Counted from the first letter of the stretch, positions 1 to 11,618 are shown. The stretch is 64,000 nt of DNA from Gammaproteobacteria bacterium HGW-Gammaproteobacteria-4 (GCA_002839995.1 PGZC01000008.1:1-64000); one strand, 5' to 3'. Numbers and translations: made by a program. Notes: generated by a model from the letters alone, not told the origin.

Positions 1-1
1 G

Positions 2-925
2 CTGGCGCTGCGATTCGGCAATGCGCTGCTGGAGGCAGTGTGGCATCACCGCTGGATTGCGTCGGTGGACATCATGGTCGCCGAAACCGATGGCGTGGAC
101 GGTCGCGAGGGCTACTACGCCAACTACGGCGCGCTGCGCGACATGGTGCAGAACCACATCCTGCAACTGCTGTGCCTGATCGCGATGGAGCCGCCGTCGG
201 CGCTCGATGCCGATTCGGTGCGCAACGAAAAACTCAAGGTGCTGCGCGCGCTGCGGCCGATGACCGCCGAACGCGTCAATCACGACAGCGTGCGCGGCGT
301 GTATCGGGCCGGCGTGGTCGGCGGCAAGCCGGTGGTCGGCTTCAAGGCGCCCACGGCGGAAGCGGAAGACTGCGAAACCTATGTCGCGCTGGTCGCGCAC
401 ATCGACAACTGGCGCTGGGCCGGGGTGCCGTTCCGGCTGCGTACCGGCAAGCGCATGGCCGATCGCTGCTCGGAAGTGGTGATCACCTTTCGCGAGACCT
501 CGCACTGGATTTTCGAGCAGCCCACGCGCGAGAAGTCCACGCCCAATCGCCTCGTGTTCCGTTTGCAGCCCGAGGAGAATATCGAACTGACCCTGATGAG
601 CAGCCTCGCCGCGCCGGAATGGGGCGCGCTGGAATTGCAGCCGCTGCCGCTGGATCTGTCGATGCCGATCAACCTGCGCCGTCGCATCGCTTACGAGCGC
701 CTGCTGCTGGATGCCTTCCACGGCAACCCGGCCCTGTTCGTGCGCAACGACGAAGTGGAAGCGGCGTGGACCTGGATCGACTCCGTGGCCGACGCCTGGA
801 AGCAGGCGGGCACACCGTTGCAACCGTACATGGCCGGCTCGTGGGGGCCGGAGGCGGCGGTCAGCATCGCACCCGAGGGCAGCATCGGCGGTCGCCGTCG
901 CGGCCGTAGCGGAGGCGGCGCGTGA
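2..925 (+). CDS. zwf: Glucose-6-phosphate 1-dehydrogenase, C-terminal part (5' end outside window)
   Basis: The cytoplasmic enzyme oxidises glucose-6-phosphate to 6-phosphogluconolactone with NAD(P)+, the first step of the Entner-Doudoroff and pentose phosphate routes. The reading frame is open from base 2, so the gene begins upstream; about 307 codons are visible of a usual ~490. The C-terminal half is recognisable by RNEKLKVLRALRP, the RAGVVGGKPVVGF segment, the beta-sheet stretch VPFRLRTGKRMADR and the end block WTWIDSVADAWKQAG...YMAGSWGP. A short basic, glycine-rich tail (GRRRGRSGGG) extends beyond the usual end. The stop overlaps the glk GTG start by 4 nt, which argues for translational coupling in a zwf-glk-pgl-edd-eda operon. 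Confidence 0.95.
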   Translation: MALRFGNALLEAVWHHRWIASVDIMVAETDGVDGREGYYANYGALRDMVQNHILQLLCLIAMEPPSALDADSVRNEKLKVLRALRPMTAERVNHDSVRGVYRAGVVGGKPVVGFKAPTAEAEDCETYVALVAHIDNWRWAGVPFRLRTGKRMADRCSEVVITFRETSHWIFEQPTREKSTPNRLVFRLQPEENIELTLMSSLAAPEWGALELQPLPLDLSMPINLRRRIAYERLLLDAFHGNPALFVRNDEVEAAWTWIDSVADAWKQAGTPLQPYMAGSWGPEAAVSIAPEGSIGGRRRGRSGGGA

Positions 926-1920
926 GTGCGGCCGCGCCCGCGCTGCTGGCCGATGTCGGCGGCACCAACGTGCGTTTCGCGCTGGCCGACGCGCACGCGG
1001 CGATGCCGCTGCTCGGCGACAGCATCCGCGATTATCGGGTGCGCGATTTCGACTCGCTGGCGGCCGCGGCGCAGCGTTATCTGAGCGACGTCGGCGCCAG
1101 CGCGCAGCGCGCGTTCTTTGCGGTGGCCGGGCGGGTGGACGGCGACAGCGTGCGCATGACCAACCACCACTGGCACGTGAGCCTGCACCAGACGCAGGCC
1201 GATCTGGGTCTGGATGCGCTGCGCGTGATCAACGATTTCTACGCGCTGGCGATGGGCGTGCCCCTGCTCGGGCCGGAAAGCCTGATTACCATCGGCCCGG
1301 AGGGCACCAACGATTCCGGGCGTTGCGACAAAGTGTGGGCGGTACTGGGGCCGGGCACCGGCCTTGGTTGGGCCGCGCTGATGCAATTCGGCGATCACTA
1401 CCATGTGCTGGAAACCGAGGGCGGGCACATCGGTTTCGCCCCGCGCAGCGAGGACGAAGCGAAGCTGTTGGCGCAGTTGCACACCTACTTTGTGCGGGTG
1501 TCCAACGAGCGTCTGGTCTGCGGTGCGGGCCTGCGCAACATCCATCAGGCGTTGGCGGCGATGGCCGGCGAGCCGGCCGAGGATTTGAGCCCCGAACAGA
1601 TCAGCGCGTACGCCCGCGACGGCAGCGATCCGCTGTGCGTGAAAACGCTGGAGACATTCGTCCGCGTGTTCGGCGCGGTGGCCGGCGATTCGGTGCTCGG
1701 TTTTGGCGCCTGGGACGGCGTGTATCTGGCCGGCGGGCTGGTGCCGCATCTGCTGCCATGGCTGCAAGGTCCGGCCTTCCGCGAGCGTTTCGAGGACAAG
1801 GGCCGTTTCCAGAGCGCGATGCAGCGGGTGCCGACCCGGGCCATCATTCATCCGCAGCCGGGCCTGCTCGGTGCGGCGGCGGTGGCGCAGCGGCATATGC
1901 GCAAGCGTGGGCTGGCATGA
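922..1920 (+). CDS. glk: Glucokinase (Glk family)
   Basis: Phosphorylates glucose with ATP to give glucose-6-phosphate, the substrate of the upstream zwf product. The 332-residue length fits the bacterial hexokinase-fold Glk family (about 320). Visible motifs are the phosphate loop DVGGTN at residues 11-16, the INDF segment holding the likely catalytic Asp near 105, GPGTGLG at 143-149 and EGGHIGFAP near 166. The GTG start is chosen because it overlaps the zwf stop by 4 nt (GTGA) and begins directly before the conserved N-terminus. The 3' end overlaps pgl by 4 nt (ATGA). There is no ROK-type cysteine motif, so it is not a ROK kinase. Confidence 0.93.
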   Translation: MSAAAPALLADVGGTNVRFALADAHAAMPLLGDSIRDYRVRDFDSLAAAAQRYLSDVGASAQRAFFAVAGRVDGDSVRMTNHHWHVSLHQTQADLGLDALRVINDFYALAMGVPLLGPESLITIGPEGTNDSGRCDKVWAVLGPGTGLGWAALMQFGDHYHVLETEGGHIGFAPRSEDEAKLLAQLHTYFVRVSNERLVCGAGLRNIHQALAAMAGEPAEDLSPEQISAYARDGSDPLCVKTLETFVRVFGAVAGDSVLGFGAWDGVYLAGGLVPHLLPWLQGPAFRERFEDKGRFQSAMQRVPTRAIIHPQPGLLGAAAVAQRHMRKRGLA

Positions 1921-2650
1921 ACGCGGCGCACGCAATTCGCTCACCAGCGCCGGTGTGGCATGGCCATGGCGATGTCGCGTCGTGGGCCGAATCCGCCGCG
2001 ACGCAGATCGCGCAGCAACTGCACCACGATCTGCAAACCCAGCCGCGTGCGCTGCTGCTGTTGTCCGGCGGCAGCACGCCGGAGCCGGTGTATCGCGCAT
2101 TGACGGTGCAGACGCTGGATTGGTCGCGGACCATCATCGCACTGGTCGACGAGCGTTTCGTGCCACCCGATAGCCCGGGCAGCAACGGCCGTTTGCTCGC
2201 GGAAGTATTCGCACACGGCGCGGCAGCGGCGGCGACGATCTGGCCGCTGGTCGAGCCGGGCCTGTCGCTGCCGGCCTGTGTCGAGAACGCCAACGCGCGC
2301 ATCGCTGACCTGGGACTGGTGCCCAGCGCGGTGGTGTTCGGCATGGGCGAGGATGGCCACACCGCCTCGCTGTTTCCCGGCGCGGCTGGTCTGGGTGCGG
2401 CGCTGCATGCCGGCGCCGCCTATGTCGCCCTCGATGCCAGCGGTTGCCCGGTGGCTGGCGACTACTCCCAACGCATCACCCTCACCCCGGCCGGCTGGCG
2501 AGCGGCGCATGCGCGATTGCTGCTGATCCGCGGCGAGCGCAAGCGCGACGTGTTCGAACGCGCGCTCGCAGTCGCTGAGGTCGATCAAACCCCGATCGTG
2601 GCGGCGGCCGCCGACGGCGCCGTTCCGCTGCACGTGCACTGGAGTCCATC

Positions 2651-2654
<4 letters not shown>
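1917..2654 (+). CDS. pgl: 6-phosphogluconolactonase
   Basis: Hydrolyses 6-phosphogluconolactone to 6-phosphogluconate, linking zwf to edd. The 245-residue protein belongs to the NagB/DevB-type SIS-like family, not the beta-propeller Pgl of E. coli. It shows [16 protein letters not shown] near residues 47-62, [14 protein letters not shown] from about 77 and [14 protein letters not shown] near 141-155, all conserved around the active site. The ATG at 1917 is chosen because it overlaps the glk stop as ATGA; the frame is open further upstream, but that stretch lies inside glk. The stop again overlaps the next start by 4 nt, so glk, pgl and edd are probably translated from one message. Confidence 0.93.
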
Positions 2655-4477
<1,823 letters not shown>

Positions 4478-4486
4478 GCCCGATCG

Positions 4487-4554
4487 GTCGCCCACAGGGT
4501 GGGCTCCTACAGGTGCGCACAACCGTTTTTTGCAGGAGCCCACCCTGTGGGCGA
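4487..4554. repeat. REP-type inverted repeat between edd and eda
   Basis: A 25-nt unit at 4487-4511 (GTCGCCCACAGGG, then TGGGCTCCTACA) is followed 20 nt later by its near-exact inverse at 4531-4554. The pair can form a long hairpin in the edd-eda message. The same unit recurs near 15293, 20385, 39526, 52779-53086 and 61991-62128. It ends 24 nt before the eda start, so it may affect mRNA stability or expression of eda relative to edd (inference). Confidence 0.9.
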
Positions 4555-4578
4555 TCTCGACTCATCCTGGAGAATCCA

Positions 4579-5130
4579 ATGTCTCGCAACAACCAAGCCC
4601 GCGACATCCTGACCCGCTCCGGCATCATGCCGGTGGTGACCGTAGCCAGACGCGCGATCAAGCAGGCGACGCCGCAGTTGCTGGTCGGTGTCGGCACCGT
4701 GTGCGATGCCGGCCATGTGCGCGCGGCGGAAGCGGCGGGTGCCGATTTCCTGGTCAGCCCCGGCACCACGTCGGCGCTGGCCGATGCGTTGCTGGCCAGT
4801 GCGCTGCCGTGCATTCCCGGTGCGGCGACGCCGAGCGAAATCATGGCGCTGCTCGAACACGGTTTCGAGTGCGTGAAACTGTTTCCGGCCTCGGCATTGG
4901 GCGGCATCACCCGAATCAAGGCATTGGCCGGGCCGTTCCCGAACCTGCGTCTGTGCCCGACCGGCGGCATCGGCGAGCACGATGCCGCGGACTATCTGGC
5001 GCAGCCCAATGTATTGTGCGTCGGCGGTTCGTGGATGGTGGCCAGCGAATGGATCAAGGCCGGCGATTTCGCTGCCGTTACCGCCAGCGCGGCCAAGGCG
5101 CGCGCGCTGATTGATCAGGTGCGTGGCTGA
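4579..5130 (+). CDS. eda: KDPG aldolase with an apparent internal deletion
   Basis: KDPG aldolase cleaves KDPG to pyruvate and glyceraldehyde-3-phosphate. The C-terminal two thirds are typical: VGVGTV, SPGTT, the Schiff-base lysine segment VKLFPAS and CPTGGIG...VLCVGGSWM. The product is only 183 residues where the family has about 205-225. Alignment from memory to the E. coli and Pseudomonas enzymes places the gap near base 4645: IMPVVTV runs straight into RAIKQATPQLLVG. The missing ~32 residues normally hold the strand with the catalytic Glu and the neighbouring Arg (the EVTLR segment). The frame is kept. As written the enzyme should be inactive, so either the sequence is in error or another eda exists. 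ATG at 4579 is preceded by CTGGAGAA as ribosome binding site. Confidence 0.85.
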   Translation: MSRNNQARDILTRSGIMPVVTVARRAIKQATPQLLVGVGTVCDAGHVRAAEAAGADFLVSPGTTSALADALLASALPCIPGAATPSEIMALLEHGFECVKLFPASALGGITRIKALAGPFPNLRLCPTGGIGEHDAADYLAQPNVLCVGGSWMVASEWIKAGDFAAVTASAAKARALIDQVRG

Positions 5131-5196
5131 CCGCAAGCCGTGAACTGGCGAGGTTTGGCGCAAATGTGAAGCGGCCAATGGCATGACCATCACCGC

Positions 5197-5325
5197 CGTC
5201 ATCGCGAGGGCCGCAGGCCCGTGGCGATCCATGGTGTTACAGCGCGTAGTGCATGCGTTGGCGGGCTGATACGGCGCATTGCGAACGTCGCTGGATTGCT
5301 TCGCGCTGCGCGCTCGCAATGACGG
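5197..5325. repeat. Inverted repeat of the GTCATTGCGAG type
   Basis: The 265-nt gap between eda and the LOG-family gene holds no gene. It carries an imperfect palindrome whose ends read CGTCATCGCGAG (5197) and CTCGCAATGACGG (5313-5325), with inner sequence GGATTGCTTCGCG. A second copy sits at 6871-6990 and a degenerate one near 22823. The pattern resembles the small non-autonomous palindromes often found between proteobacterial genes. Confidence 0.7.
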
Positions 5326-5395
5326 CAGGAGATGCAATGGCTGACGGTCTGGTGGCTGGGCGTTACACTGCGTCAACTCAAAGCCGGAGCCGCCC

Positions 5396-5980
5396 ATGCG
5401 TGTGTGTGTCTATGCTGCATCCAGCGATCATTGCTCGCCCGACTTCCACGCCGACGCGTACGCGCTCGGGCGGATTCTGGCGCAGCAGGGTGCCACCGTG
5501 GTCTTTGGCGGGGGTTCGCGCGGGTCGATGGGCGCGGTCGCCAACGGCGCGCTGGAAGCGGGCGGCGAGGTGATCGGCATCCTGCCGCGGTTCATGGCCG
5601 ACCTGGAATGGGGCCATCCCGGCCTGACCCGGATGGAATTGGTCGAGGACATGCGCGAGCGCAAGCATCGCCTGCTTACCGGTTCCGATGCGGTGGTGGC
5701 GTTGCCCGGCGGTTGCGGCACGCTGGAGGAGTTGTTCGAAGCGATCACGCTCAAGCGCCTGGGCCTGTATTTCAAGCCGATCGTGTTGCTCAACACCCGT
5801 GGCTACTGGCAGCCCTTGCTCGATTTCATGCAAGTGCAGGTGATCGGGCAGCAGTTCATGAACACCGAACACGCGGCGATGTGGAGCCTGGCGCAAACGC
5901 CGGAGCAGGTGCCGTCGGCGATCGCGCAGGCGCCGGTGTGGGGCGAGAATGCGCGGGAGTTTGCCGCGGTCCGCGTTTAA
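5396..5980 (+). CDS. LOG-family protein (TIGR00730), nucleoside 5'-monophosphate phosphoribohydrolase
   Basis: The 194-residue Rossmann-like protein carries the LOG signature PGGCGTLEE at residues 104-112, plus the RERKHRLL segment just before it and the early FGGGSRGSMG phosphate-binding loop at about 37-46. In plants and some bacteria this family releases free bases, classically active cytokinins, from nucleoside monophosphates; in most bacteria it is annotated as a putative nucleotide hydrolase. It stands alone, with a possible -10 hexamer TACACT at 5364-5369. Its stop codon overlaps the stop of convergent pyrF by 3 nt, so the two genes end on each other. The biological substrate cannot be told from sequence. 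Confidence 0.88.
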   Translation: MRVCVYAASSDHCSPDFHADAYALGRILAQQGATVVFGGGSRGSMGAVANGALEAGGEVIGILPRFMADLEWGHPGLTRMELVEDMRERKHRLLTGSDAVVALPGGCGTLEELFEAITLKRLGLYFKPIVLLNTRGYWQPLLDFMQVQVIGQQFMNTEHAAMWSLAQTPEQVPSAIAQAPVWGENAREFAAVRV

Positions 5981-6792
5981 CGTCGCTGCGCGTTGATCGC
6001 ATCACGCTGGCGTAGTGCCGCTGCGGCGGCGGCCTCGGCGTAATCCGCGCCCTCGCTGGCGTAAAGGATCGCACGCGATGAACTGATGATCAGGCCGTTG
6101 CCTTGGCTATCGGCGCCGCTGCGCAGTACCGCGGCCACGTCGCCGCCCTGCGCGCCGACGCCGGGCACCAGCAACGGCAGGTCGCCGACCAATGAGCGCA
6201 CCTGCGCCAGTTCATCGGGCCAGGTGGCGCCGATCACCAACAGGCAATTGCCGTTGCCGTTCCACTCGTGCGCCACGCGGTGTGCCACGTGCTGATACAG
6301 CGGCTTGCCATCGATCCGCAGGTCCTGAAACTCGCCCGAGCCGGGGTTCGACGTGCGGCACAGCACCACCACGCCCTTGTCGGCGCGATTCAGGAACGGC
6401 TGCACCGAATCGCGGCCCAGATACGGGTTCACCGTCACCGCATCGGCGCGGTAGCGATCAAACGCTTCGCTGGCGTAATGCCGCGCGGTGCTGCCGATGT
6501 CGCCGCGTTTGGCATCGAGAATTACCGGGATGCCGGGATGCGCGGCGTGGATGTACGCGATCAGCCGTTGCAACGCATCCTCGGCGCCGAGCGCCGCGAA
6601 GTGCGCGATCTGCGGCTTGAACGCGCACACGTACGGCGCGGTGGCATCGACGATGGCGCGGCAAAACGTGAACACCGCATCGGCGTCATCGTCGAGCACC
6701 GCCGGCAGGCCTTCGGGCTCCGGGTCGAGCCCGACACAGAGCAGGGTGTTGGCTTCGAGCCAGCGTTGGCGCAGTGATTGGATGAAAATCAT
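5977..6792 (-). CDS. pyrF: Orotidine 5'-phosphate decarboxylase, type 2
   Basis: Decarboxylates orotidine monophosphate to UMP, the last step of de novo pyrimidine synthesis. The 271-residue length and the motif ILDAKRGDIGSTA (Asp-Lys catalytic pair near residues 93-95) mark the longer type-2 enzyme (TIGR02127 group), not the ~230-residue E. coli type. CVGLDPEP near residues 19-26 and LVPGVGAQGG near the C-terminus also fit. The start is ATG at 6792, giving the usual MIFIQSL N-terminus; the frame is open further upstream, but that part is repeat DNA. It converges on the LOG gene with overlapping stops. A degenerate composite repeat lies directly upstream. Confidence 0.93.
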   Translation of the reverse strand: MIFIQSLRQRWLEANTLLCVGLDPEPEGLPAVLDDDADAVFTFCRAIVDATAPYVCAFKPQIAHFAALGAEDALQRLIAYIHAAHPGIPVILDAKRGDIGSTARHYASEAFDRYRADAVTVNPYLGRDSVQPFLNRADKGVVVLCRTSNPGSGEFQDLRIDGKPLYQHVAHRVAHEWNGNGNCLLVIGATWPDELAQVRSLVGDLPLLVPGVGAQGGDVAAVLRSGADSQGNGLIISSSRAILYASEGADYAEAAAAAALRQRDAINAQRR

Positions 6793-7112
6793 GGCTTCAG
6801 CCTCCGGATTAGGAAAAAGCGGTGATCCGCAAAACACCCAAAGGGAAGCTCTGAACAACCGCCATCCGCCGTCATTGCGAGCGTTCAAGCCTTTAGCCGC
6901 GAGGCCGAAGGCCGTGGCGGGAAGCAATCCAGTTCTTTGTTTTTCCGCATATTTCTGGATTGCCGCGTCGCTTCGCTCCTCGCAATGACAGCTTGTTCAG
7001 AGCATCCAAAGTAAAGCCCATAGCTTGAATTGCTTTTTTTTTTGCGCCTTTCGCGTCCTTTGCGGACCCAATGTTTTTTACGCTTTTCCCGTGGCCCCGT
7101 GATCCCGGCTTC
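6793..7112. repeat. Composite palindromic repeat filling the pyrF-ettA gap
   Basis: The 323-nt gap has no gene. Outer arms contain GATCCGCAAAACACCCAAAG (6824-6843) and the approximate inverse, CGTCCTTTGCGGACCC near 7054-7069, followed by a TTTTTTACGCTTTTCCCGTGG tail. Nested inside at 6871-6990 is a separate GTCATTGCGAG palindrome with inner arms GGGAAGCAATCC and GGATTGCCGCG. Related composite elements sit at 22780-23137, 47564-47746, 56611-56781 and 58593-58797. Confidence 0.75.
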
Positions 7113-7115
7113 AAA

Positions 7116-8777
<1,662 letters not shown>

Positions 8778-8860
8778 GGTGCACTCCGGGGCACGCCTGC
8801 TGCCAAGAACGACCGGGTGCGTTCAGGGCGCTGTCACCATGCCGAACCAAGGGTCGATGC

Positions 8861-10606
8861 TCAACGGCCGCCACCGCCCCCGCCGCCGCCACCACCGCCG
8901 GAAGAACCGCCGCCACCGCCGCCGGACGAGGTCCCGGGTGGGGTGGACGCGGACGCGATGGATGAACTCAGGCTACTGCCGACGGCGTTGGCCAGACTGC
9001 CCATATCGTTGAAACTGGCGCCGTGATACCAGGCGATGGACGCGGTGGCCGCAGCGGCTGCTGCGGCGCCGACGGCGCGGGTGAACTTGTCGGTCCAGGC
9101 TTCTTCGACGTCCAGCGCGATGGCGTAGGGCAGCAGAGTTTCGTAGCGCTTGGCGTCCAGCGGCGGTGGTGCGCCGGGGCCTTGTATGCGCGTCAGTTCG
9201 TCGCGCTCGGCGACGCTTAAATAGAGCTTCAGTCCTTCGATCTCGTCCAGCAGCTTGCGCCCCGTGTGCGTGGGCGCCTGCACCAGGTAGGCGAACACCA
9301 GCAGCGTCACGACCATCAGCACGCACACCGCGATGATCGCCGGCACGCCATTGCCTGCGGCGGCGACGAATGCAAGCACGGCAGAGGCTGCCGCAATGCC
9401 GAATGCAATCAACAGGCTGCCGGTGTTGCGCTTGAAATGGCTGCCGTGCAGGCGCTGGTTCAGCGCCTTGGCGTGTGCCCGTTGCGCGCGTTGCAGATGG
9501 CTGGCGTTGCCGTCTTCGAGTACCAACGTCCGCATGCTGGCGGGGAACAGTTCCGTGAGCAATGCCGATGGGGTGGGGAAGCGCATCAGCGGGCTGCCAA
9601 TGTCGAGCCGACGCAGCGACCATTGATCCTTGCGCAGCATGCGATCCTTGCGTTCGATGGCGACCTTGCCATCGACTGCGGCGCTCAGCAGGTCGCTGGT
9701 GAAGCAGCGGGTGTCGTAACGACGACGGCGAAGATAACGAAGCTCGGCCGGCGCGCGATCGGCGGGCGGCTCGTAGCGGGCGATGATCACGCCGGCGCGC
9801 GGATCGCGGCCCACCTGGCGCCAGCGCCGTATGCAGAACGTCAACAGCAGCGCCCAGCCCGCCAGCGCCAGCAGCAGGCCGCGATTGTCTTGCAGCAGCC
9901 AGCCCAGGCGCTGCGTCGCGCCCGGGGCTGGGATCAAACCTTTCGGGAAACCGAGCACGATGGTCAGGCCCTCGCGCGCGGCCAGTGGTGCGGTGAGTTG
10001 CCATTGCGCCACGCCCGGCTCACTCACGGTGACGCGATAGGCCGAGCCCTTGGCGCCTTGCGCGCCGGTGTAGCCCTCGGCCTTCATCTCGGCGATCGGC
10101 ACCGGAGCCGGCAACCGCACGGTGACCTGCGCCGTGTCGATGGGAAACACCCAGCCGGTGCCGATCGCGTTCCAGTACAGCTCATCGTGCGCGGCGAAGA
10201 ACCCCAACTGCCGCGTTGTGCGATAGCGCAGGACGTAGCGGTAGTCGCCCGGCAGTTGCGGCAGCAAACGGTCGTCTCCGGCATTGATCCGCACGCCATT
10301 GTCGAGGTGTTCGATGAACCACGGCTCCACCCGGTCATCGCGCAACATCGACAGCATCGTGAAATCGACGACTACCGCATTGCCGTAGCGGTCGCGGTAA
10401 CGGGTGGGGAAGTCGCGATAGATGCCGCGCCGGATCCGGTTGCCGGTCGCATGCACGGTGATTCGCTCGGTCACATCCAGCGTACCGTCGGCCCGCACAT
10501 CGACTTCGATTGCGTAGTTGCGAATACGCTCATCGGATTGGGCTGGGGCGGCCGACGCTGCCAACAGCAGTGCGCATGCGAGCAACTGCCGCAATGCGCC
10601 GCTCAT
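8861..10606 (-). CDS. DUF2207 predicted membrane protein with glycine-rich tail
   Basis: The 581-residue protein has a signal peptide (LLACALLLAASAAPAQS, residues ~8-24). An extracytoplasmic DUF2207 domain follows to about 230, with the typical IYRDFPTRYRDRYG block. A membrane helix (GLLLALAGWALLLTFCI, about 243-259) and a further hydrophobic pair near 385-440 come next. The C-terminus ends in a run of glycines broken only by serines and a last arginine (about 560-581), as seen in the YciQ group. The function is unknown. The start overlaps the end of lemA by 4 nt; LemA and DUF2207 proteins are often paired, which suggests a joint envelope role (inference). Confidence 0.85.
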   Translation of the reverse strand: MSGALRQLLACALLLAASAAPAQSDERIRNYAIEVDVRADGTLDVTERITVHATGNRIRRGIYRDFPTRYRDRYGNAVVVDFTMLSMLRDDRVEPWFIEHLDNGVRINAGDDRLLPQLPGDYRYVLRYRTTRQLGFFAAHDELYWNAIGTGWVFPIDTAQVTVRLPAPVPIAEMKAEGYTGAQGAKGSAYRVTVSEPGVAQWQLTAPLAAREGLTIVLGFPKGLIPAPGATQRLGWLLQDNRGLLLALAGWALLLTFCIRRWRQVGRDPRAGVIIARYEPPADRAPAELRYLRRRRYDTRCFTSDLLSAAVDGKVAIERKDRMLRKDQWSLRRLDIGSPLMRFPTPSALLTELFPASMRTLVLEDGNASHLQRAQRAHAKALNQRLHGSHFKRNTGSLLIAFGIAAASAVLAFVAAAGNGVPAIIAVCVLMVVTLLVFAYLVQAPTHTGRKLLDEIEGLKLYLSVAERDELTRIQGPGAPPPLDAKRYETLLPYAIALDVEEAWTDKFTRAVGAAAAAAATASIAWYHGASFNDMGSLANAVGSSLSSSIASASTPPGTSSGGGGGGSSGGGGGGGGGGGR

Positions 10607-11151
10607 GGCAATCGCACCGTTGCCGGTGGTCGCTCGCTTGCCTGCGCTTGGTAAAATTCACCGATGCGAAATGCGAACGCGTGCGCGATCAGCATGTCGG
10701 GCACGCGCTGGACGGCATCGTTGTAGTCGCGCACCGCACCGTTGTAGAAACGTCGCGCATATTGCAGATGATCTTCCACCGTCACCAGATCGCGCTGCAG
10801 TTGCACGAAGTTGTCGCTGGCCTTGAGGTTCGGGTAGGCCTCTTTCAATGCCAACAAACGGCTCAGTGCCTGCTCCAGTTCGGATTCCACTTCGCCCAGC
10901 CGGGTCGGGCTGGTCTGCTGCATCGCCTGACTGCGCAATGTCGCCACCGCCTCCAGCACGGACTTTTCGTGGCTGGCGTAGCCCGCCACCGCCGCCACCA
11001 ATTGTGGTACCAGATCATGCCGGCGGCTGAGTTGCACGTCGATATCTGCCCAGCCTGTGCGCATCTGGTTGCGCAGCCGGATCAGCCGGTTGAACGCGAA
11101 CCCCATCCACGCCAGCAGCAACAGCAACACGATCGACAGCATCATGCCCAT
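10603..11151 (-). CDS. LemA family protein
   Basis: A 182-residue LemA-fold protein: one N-terminal membrane anchor (MLSIVLLLLLAWMGFAF, residues 4-20), then a four-helix bundle. The family hallmarks are visible: RNQMRTGWADIDVQLSRRHDLVPQLVAAVAGYASHE near 27-62 and YPNLKASDNFVQLQRDL near 106-122. LemA proteins are anchored in the cytoplasmic membrane; their role is poorly known. It is the first gene of a two-gene unit with the DUF2207 gene, overlapping by 4 nt. Confidence 0.92.
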   Translation of the reverse strand: MGMMLSIVLLLLLAWMGFAFNRLIRLRNQMRTGWADIDVQLSRRHDLVPQLVAAVAGYASHEKSVLEAVATLRSQAMQQTSPTRLGEVESELEQALSRLLALKEAYPNLKASDNFVQLQRDLVTVEDHLQYARRFYNGAVRDYNDAVQRVPDMLIAHAFAFRIGEFYQAQASERPPATVRLP

Positions 11152-11231
11152 GTTTCAACTCACCTTGCGATGGCCGGATACGGCCAAGGGTAGCAAAGTC
11201 GCGCCGTGCCGACCTGCTGCCGAAGCCGGGC

Positions 11232-11618
11232 TTAGCCAGCGCGCTTGCGCGCAGTCACCTCGATCTCGATCTTCATGCGCGGATCGGCAAGGCCGGCGCT
11301 GATCATCATTGCCGCTGGCCGCACCTCACCGAGGTATTTGCGCAGTGCCGGCCAGCACAACGGGAAGTCGGCGGCATTGGGCACGACGTAGGTTACTCGC
11401 ACCACATCGGCAAAACTCGCGCCGGCCTGTGCCAGCGCGGTCGCGATGTTGCTCAAGCATTGCTCGGCCTGCGCTGCCACATCCTCGCTGATGGTCATCG
11501 TCGCGTAGTCGAAGCCGGTAGTGCCGGATACGAACACCCATTCGCCATCAACCACCGCGCGCGAATAACCGATATCGCGCTCGAACGGCGAACCGGAACT
11601 GATCAGGGTGCGGGTCAT
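11232..11618 (-). CDS. RidA/YjgF family protein lacking the deaminase arginine
   Basis: A 128-residue protein of the trimeric RidA/YjgF fold, with the family segments WVFVSGTTGFD, QAEQCLSNIATALAQAGAS and VVRVTYVV. In true RidA imine deaminases an Arg follows RPA (RPAR) and binds the substrate carboxylate; here the segment reads GEVRPAAMMISAGLADPRMKIEIEV, so that Arg is absent. This matches the non-deaminase YjgF-like subgroup. The substrate is unknown. ATG at 11618 is the start that gives the conserved MTRTLISSGSPFE beginning. It is transcribed toward lemA with an 80-nt gap. Confidence 0.85.
   Translation of the reverse strand: MTRTLISSGSPFERDIGYSRAVVDGEWVFVSGTTGFDYATMTISEDVAAQAEQCLSNIATALAQAGASFADVVRVTYVVPNAADFPLCWPALRKYLGEVRPAAMMISAGLADPRMKIEIEVTARKRAG

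Noticed and set aside
691-2100. Minus-strand open frame of about 470 codons across glk
   Set aside because: Antisense to zwf, glk and pgl, which are well supported; no recognisable domain.
8861-9026. Plus-strand frame coding a proline-rich protein end opposite the DUF2207 tail
   Set aside because: It is the mirror of the glycine-rich C-terminus of the minus-strand DUF2207 gene; codon pattern and family match support the minus strand.
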